From: a virus
Strand: one strand, 5' to 3'
DNA: 33,207 nt
IMG/VR virus record: IMGVR_UViG_3300005356_000486
Span: 1-33,207 of that record
Shown here in pieces: positions 30,558-33,207 of the stretch. The position numbers and the translations under genes were made by a program. Within the stretch, counting starts at the first letter, position 1, and every line of letters starts with the position of its first letter. The notes under the pieces were generated by a model. That model was not told the DNA's origin. It searched no databases and saw only the letters and a list, made by a program, of their open reading frames with translations.

Positions 30558-30956
30558 GTGACTGATGGGCACGGAATAGCAGCAATTATTGGTGCCACAG
30601 GTGGGGCAGTCGTTACTTTCATAGGCGCATGGTTCCGCCAGCGTAGACTCTCGGCCCGCTCAAAGAATATATCCATGGTAGACAACTACCAGACACTTTA
30701 CGTCGAGCTACGTAAGGAGATTGGCCGCATACGCGAAGAACAGATCGAAGAGCGCAAACAATGGTCTAATGAGCGCCAGTCCTTTAACGAAAAAATCGAC
30801 AAACTGCAGGAAATTATCAGAACCCAGGATAAGGCTTCGCACGCCAAAGACATTGAAGTAACGGAGTTACGCGGCAAGGTCGAATTACTGACCACTCAGC
30901 TTGAGATTTATAAAGATGCGCATATCGCAGCTAAGAACGTAACGATAAAGACATAG
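30558..30956 (+). CDS. holin candidate (membrane helix plus coiled coil)
   Basis: The 132-residue protein starts at GTG 30558 with only a weak GAG upstream. Residues about 6-26 (GIAAIIGATGGAVVTFIGAWF) form one membrane helix, followed by a basic stretch and a long coiled coil (ELRKEIGRIREEQIEERKQW to LTTQLEIYKDA). It lies directly before the endolysin gene. A single helix with a cytoplasmic coiled coil fits several phage holins and also spanin-like or membrane-scaffold proteins. Confidence 0.6.
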   Translation: MTDGHGIAAIIGATGGAVVTFIGAWFRQRRLSARSKNISMVDNYQTLYVELRKEIGRIREEQIEERKQWSNERQSFNEKIDKLQEIIRTQDKASHAKDIEVTELRGKVELLTTQLEIYKDAHIAAKNVTIKT

Positions 30957-30964
30957 GAGAAATT

Positions 30965-32185
30965 ATGTTTGAACAACCAGTAACCCCGAACCTTGATCCG
31001 TATATGTATGACGATAACGGGACATTACTTAGAGACTGGCTTGGTTGGTGTATGAACTACGTTCGTACAGCCTTTGGTGTAGCGAGGAAGATTCCTAGTG
31101 CCTGGCAGTCATGGGCCGCCTCGAGCACTCAGCATGCCGACAGGAATTTCCCTAAAAATGTGTATTTTGCCGTCTACTTTTCGTATTTTGCTAACCTCGA
31201 CGGCACCGGCGTTAAAAACTGGGGCCATGTAGTCATCTGTCTAGTGCATGATGACGGCTCAATGGAGATTTGGTCTGCTCCTATCTCGCACAAGCCATTT
31301 GCTGACAAATGGAGCTCTATTGAAGAGGTAGAGCGCAAATATGGCGTTACATTCGCCGGATGGACTGAAGATGTGAATGGTACGCTTGTCATCCAACCTG
31401 CAGCGGCTGCTCCAGCTACTCCGCCAGCCCAAAAATATGAAGTCGTTGAAACCTACCCCAATGGCAAACAGATTCAGCTGAACAAGCAGCCGACCAACCT
31501 GTGGGGCATGAATTATGACTTTGACTACATGGCGGAACATCCGGTCGAAGTACACAACCAGGGCGAAATATGGGTCGTAACGAATAAGGTTCATCATGCG
31601 GATGGTTACGACTACTACCGGCGTGATGGACAGGTAGATGGGTTTAATGTTCTGGATTGTGACGACTACACGCCACCTGCACCCGATCCTGTTCCTGCGC
31701 CGGAACCGGAAGAACCTGAACCAACTCAGCCCACCGAACCTGTGACACCACCAGCAGCCCCAGAAGAGCCCACGGAGCCGACAGCTCCAGAACCGAATGA
31801 GCCGACATTGCCCGAACCTGGCACCGTAGTTCAGCCTGATCAGCCGGCACCGACTACGCCGACAAAGACAAAAGTCATTGTGCCTCCGCCACATGAGTAC
31901 TACACGGTTTGGCAATTACTCGTAGCCACCTTTAAAAGAATGGGTGGCAAACTGCAGCCGATCATAGATACAGCTAAAGACCAATGGAACAGCCTCCCTG
32001 ACGGCGTGAAGCGGGTTGTGCATGCCGTTTGGCAAGCAGTAGGTGGCGCAGTCCTGACGGCCGTAACAGCCCCCCACAGCACTCTTGATGTGCAAGGTGG
32101 TCTATTCACGGCATATACTGCCGGACTATCGGCTGCAAAGAATGCCATCGTTACATGGGTTAAAAATCGAGCTAGCACGCTTTAA
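30965..32185 (+). CDS. CHAP endolysin with C-terminal hydrophobic domain
   Basis: The 406-residue protein follows AGGAGAAATT. Residues about 20-130 form a CHAP-type amidase/peptidase with catalytic cysteine C29 in WLGWCMNYVRTAFG and histidine H88 in NWGHVVICL. A middle domain follows at about 155-237 (YEVVETYPNGKQIQLN to NVLDCDDY), of unknown type but probably wall-binding. Next is a Pro/Glu/Thr linker (about 238-310). The C-terminus (VVHAVWQAVGGAVLTAVTA and TAYTAGLSAAKNAIVTWVKN) has two hydrophobic segments resembling small r1t-type holins. It degrades host peptidoglycan at lysis. Confidence 0.8.
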   Translation: MFEQPVTPNLDPYMYDDNGTLLRDWLGWCMNYVRTAFGVARKIPSAWQSWAASSTQHADRNFPKNVYFAVYFSYFANLDGTGVKNWGHVVICLVHDDGSMEIWSAPISHKPFADKWSSIEEVERKYGVTFAGWTEDVNGTLVIQPAAAAPATPPAQKYEVVETYPNGKQIQLNKQPTNLWGMNYDFDYMAEHPVEVHNQGEIWVVTNKVHHADGYDYYRRDGQVDGFNVLDCDDYTPPAPDPVPAPEPEEPEPTQPTEPVTPPAAPEEPTEPTAPEPNEPTLPEPGTVVQPDQPAPTTPTKTKVIVPPPHEYYTVWQLLVATFKRMGGKLQPIIDTAKDQWNSLPDGVKRVVHAVWQAVGGAVLTAVTAPHSTLDVQGGLFTAYTAGLSAAKNAIVTWVKNRASTL

Positions 32186-32202
32186 TTGAGTGATCTTAAT
32201 TA

Positions 32203-32343
32203 ATGATGTTGCCACCTACCAGGAATATTGTTATTAGCCTTCCCGTAGCCACACTCGATCCGCGACCAAAGAACCGCGCTACCCGCCGGCATCGTATATT
32301 CGGAAAGGGCGGTAAGCGATTACGTGAGTGGGGCTTACGCTGA
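32203..32343 (+). CDS. possible small basic protein
   Basis: A 46-codon frame from tandem ATGs (32203/32206) encodes a very basic peptide (RPKNRATRRHRIFGKGGKRLREWGLR at its C-terminal half, about 14 Arg/Lys). Only a weak GAG lies 12 nt upstream. It falls between the endolysin stop and a strong terminator, so it would be on the lysis transcript. It may be chance; a GTAAGC/GCTTAC hairpin overlaps its 3' end. Confidence 0.3.
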   Translation: MMLPPTRNIVISLPVATLDPRPKNRATRRHRIFGKGGKRLREWGLR

Positions 32344-32360
32344 TTGTCGGCACCACTTAG

Positions 32361-32393
32361 AAAAGGAGGGGTACAATTTGTACCCCTCCTTTT
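32361..32393. terminator. 33-nt perfect palindrome / bidirectional terminator
   Basis: AAAAGGAGGGGTACAA and TTGTACCCCTCCTTTT are perfect 16-nt arms with one central base. With A and T tracts on either side it is a strong terminator in both directions, ending the lysis transcript. It lies immediately before the start-less fibre frame at 32396 and could also mark a recombination boundary. Confidence 0.8.
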
Positions 32394-32395
32394 AG

Positions 32396-32860
32396 TTCGA
32401 CACTCTGGCTGGGAGTGCTGTAACGGCCAGTAAGCTTGCTACTGACGCCATCACACTAGGATATGCGCAGATAACGAGCAATAAGACAAGTACATCTTCA
32501 TCTGGAACGCAAATTTCTGGTCTTACCACTACTGTTACTACACCCGGTAGCAGAAGGATAAAGATAACGGTGTACGTATACGGCATGTTCAATAGCACCG
32601 CAGCCAGTAATTATGGCTTGAGCCTATGGGATGGCACTGTCGGTAGCGGCACTCAGCTCCAGGCAGCCCAGCTCAACAACTCATTAGGCAGCTCTACACA
32701 GCAGAACCTGACCGTTCCTGTCACTATGGTCTGGGTAAGTAATTCAGCCCCAGCCGCTGGCTCAAAGACCTACAATGTGGCTGGCTTTACCTCATCGGGC
32801 ACCCTAAACGTCCCAGCGAGCTCTACAACTCCTGCGTTTATATTAGTCGAGGCAATCTAG
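32396..32860 (+). pseudogene. start-less tail-fibre C-terminal cassette
   Basis: The frame is open from just after a TAG (32393-32395) to the stop at 32860, 154 codons, but has no ATG; the first GTG is deep inside (32570). It begins FDTLAGSAVTASKLATDAITLGYAQITSN, the repeat style of tail-fibre shafts, and ends with a jelly-roll-like head (IKITVYVYGMFNS, GLSLWDGTVGSG, APAAGSKTYNVAGF). A terminator precedes it. It looks like the C-terminal part of a fibre gene without its N-terminus: a silent cassette or a remnant. It faces a paralogous frame on the other strand. Confidence 0.65.
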
Positions 32861-33207
32861 CCTACCGTCTCTGCCATAAAGGTAATTGGTGAGCTTGAAC
32901 TTGCTAGAACATTCCCTGTCCCAGAGCCAACGCTACCCTTTATAGAAAATGTCTTGCTTGCCCCAGGCGTGACACCTATAACAAATGTTCGATCAGCATT
33001 TACCTGCACATTTGTTGCTAAGCTACCTACGTTTTTTGCGGCGACAATAGTTGAACCATCAAGAATTGATAGTGTGATGAACCCTGTGCCCGATGAGAAA
33101 TATACGGAGTCACATGAAAATGTCAGCCTTATTTTTGTTACCCCAGTTGGAACAGTGAATGTAGACAAGCTCGCTACTGTCGCACCACTAGATCCAAATG
33201 AAACAGA
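32857..33207 (-). CDS. tail-fibre C-terminal part, running off the right edge
   Basis: The frame is open from the right edge to the stop at 32857, 116 codons; the TTG at 33168 is an internal codon, since the frame continues upstream as SVSFGSSGATVASL. It has FTVPTGVTKIRLTFSCDSVYF, FITLSILDGSTIVAAKNVG and VTPGASKTFSIKGSVGSGTG, similar in order to the convergent frame at 32396-32860. It is a fibre or adhesin head domain whose N-terminal part lies outside the window. The two stop codons overlap by 4 nt. Confidence 0.65.
   Translation of the reverse strand, partial: SVSFGSSGATVASLSTFTVPTGVTKIRLTFSCDSVYFSSGTGFITLSILDGSTIVAAKNVGSLATNVQVNADRTFVIGVTPGASKTFSIKGSVGSGTGNVLASSSSPITFMAETVG

Noticed and set aside
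1-33207. CRISPR array, integrase, tRNA genes or insertion sequence
   Set aside because: No regularly spaced direct repeats, no recombinase or transposase motifs and no cloverleaf were found on either strand by eye.

Overview
The window is most of a tailed-phage or prophage genome with siphovirus architecture. Nearly all genes are on the + strand in tightly overlapping ATGA, TAATG or GTGA arrays. The host is not named by any gene seen here. Two membrane-anchored accessory proteins, the CPR-like style of several small proteins, and single genes preceded by a -10 box about 6 nt before the ATG make a Saccharibacteria (TM7) or related host my best guess. That is an inference of low to moderate confidence. 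No integrase, repressor, DNA polymerase, tRNA or CRISPR array is visible.

Layout. 1-800: one hypothetical gene, then a non-coding stretch with a CIRCE-like dyad, a possible small RNA ending in a strong terminator, and a 131-nt nested inverted repeat. 799-4820: recombination module (small acidic and membrane peptides, RecE/PDDEXK exonuclease, Sak4-like ATPase, coiled-coil protein, winged-helix protein, KhpA-like KH protein). 4821-5125: a highly structured non-coding region. 5126-11035: many small early genes, including a DUF1737-like protein, an MmcB-like PD-(D/E)XK protein, a DUF4868/KwaB-like protein, a HAD phosphatase, an HTH protein, a DUF1360-like membrane protein and a glutaredoxin-like protein. 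11037-14132: a four-gene glycan cassette (Stealth-like transferase, GT2, FkbM methyltransferase, GH130-like propeller). 14169-22602: packaging, head and neck genes (small and large terminase, portal, MuF-like protein, ClpP protease fused to the capsid protein, connectors, major tail protein). 23271-29985: tail chaperones, tape measure, distal tail and hub, and receptor-binding candidates. 30558-32185: membrane/coiled-coil holin candidate and a CHAP endolysin. 32396-33207: two paralogous tail-fibre C-termini facing each other, the left one without a start codon.

Three minus-strand genes (9510-9713, 22651-23175, 29972-30451) sit alone between + strand operons. Each has its own promoter, and two are membrane-anchored; they look like morons expressed independently of the lytic programme. 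Two of them share a nearly identical 20-nt upstream motif.

The strongest unusual signals are a canonical -1 slippery heptamer (C_CCA_AAA) three codons before the portal stop, leading into a MuF reading frame that has no start codon of its own for about 250 nt; a possible invertible or silent tail-fibre cassette at the right edge; a stand-alone KwaB-like gene; leaderless-type promoters; and two large RNA-like structures in the early region. No database or folding computation was available, so family calls rest on recognised motifs.
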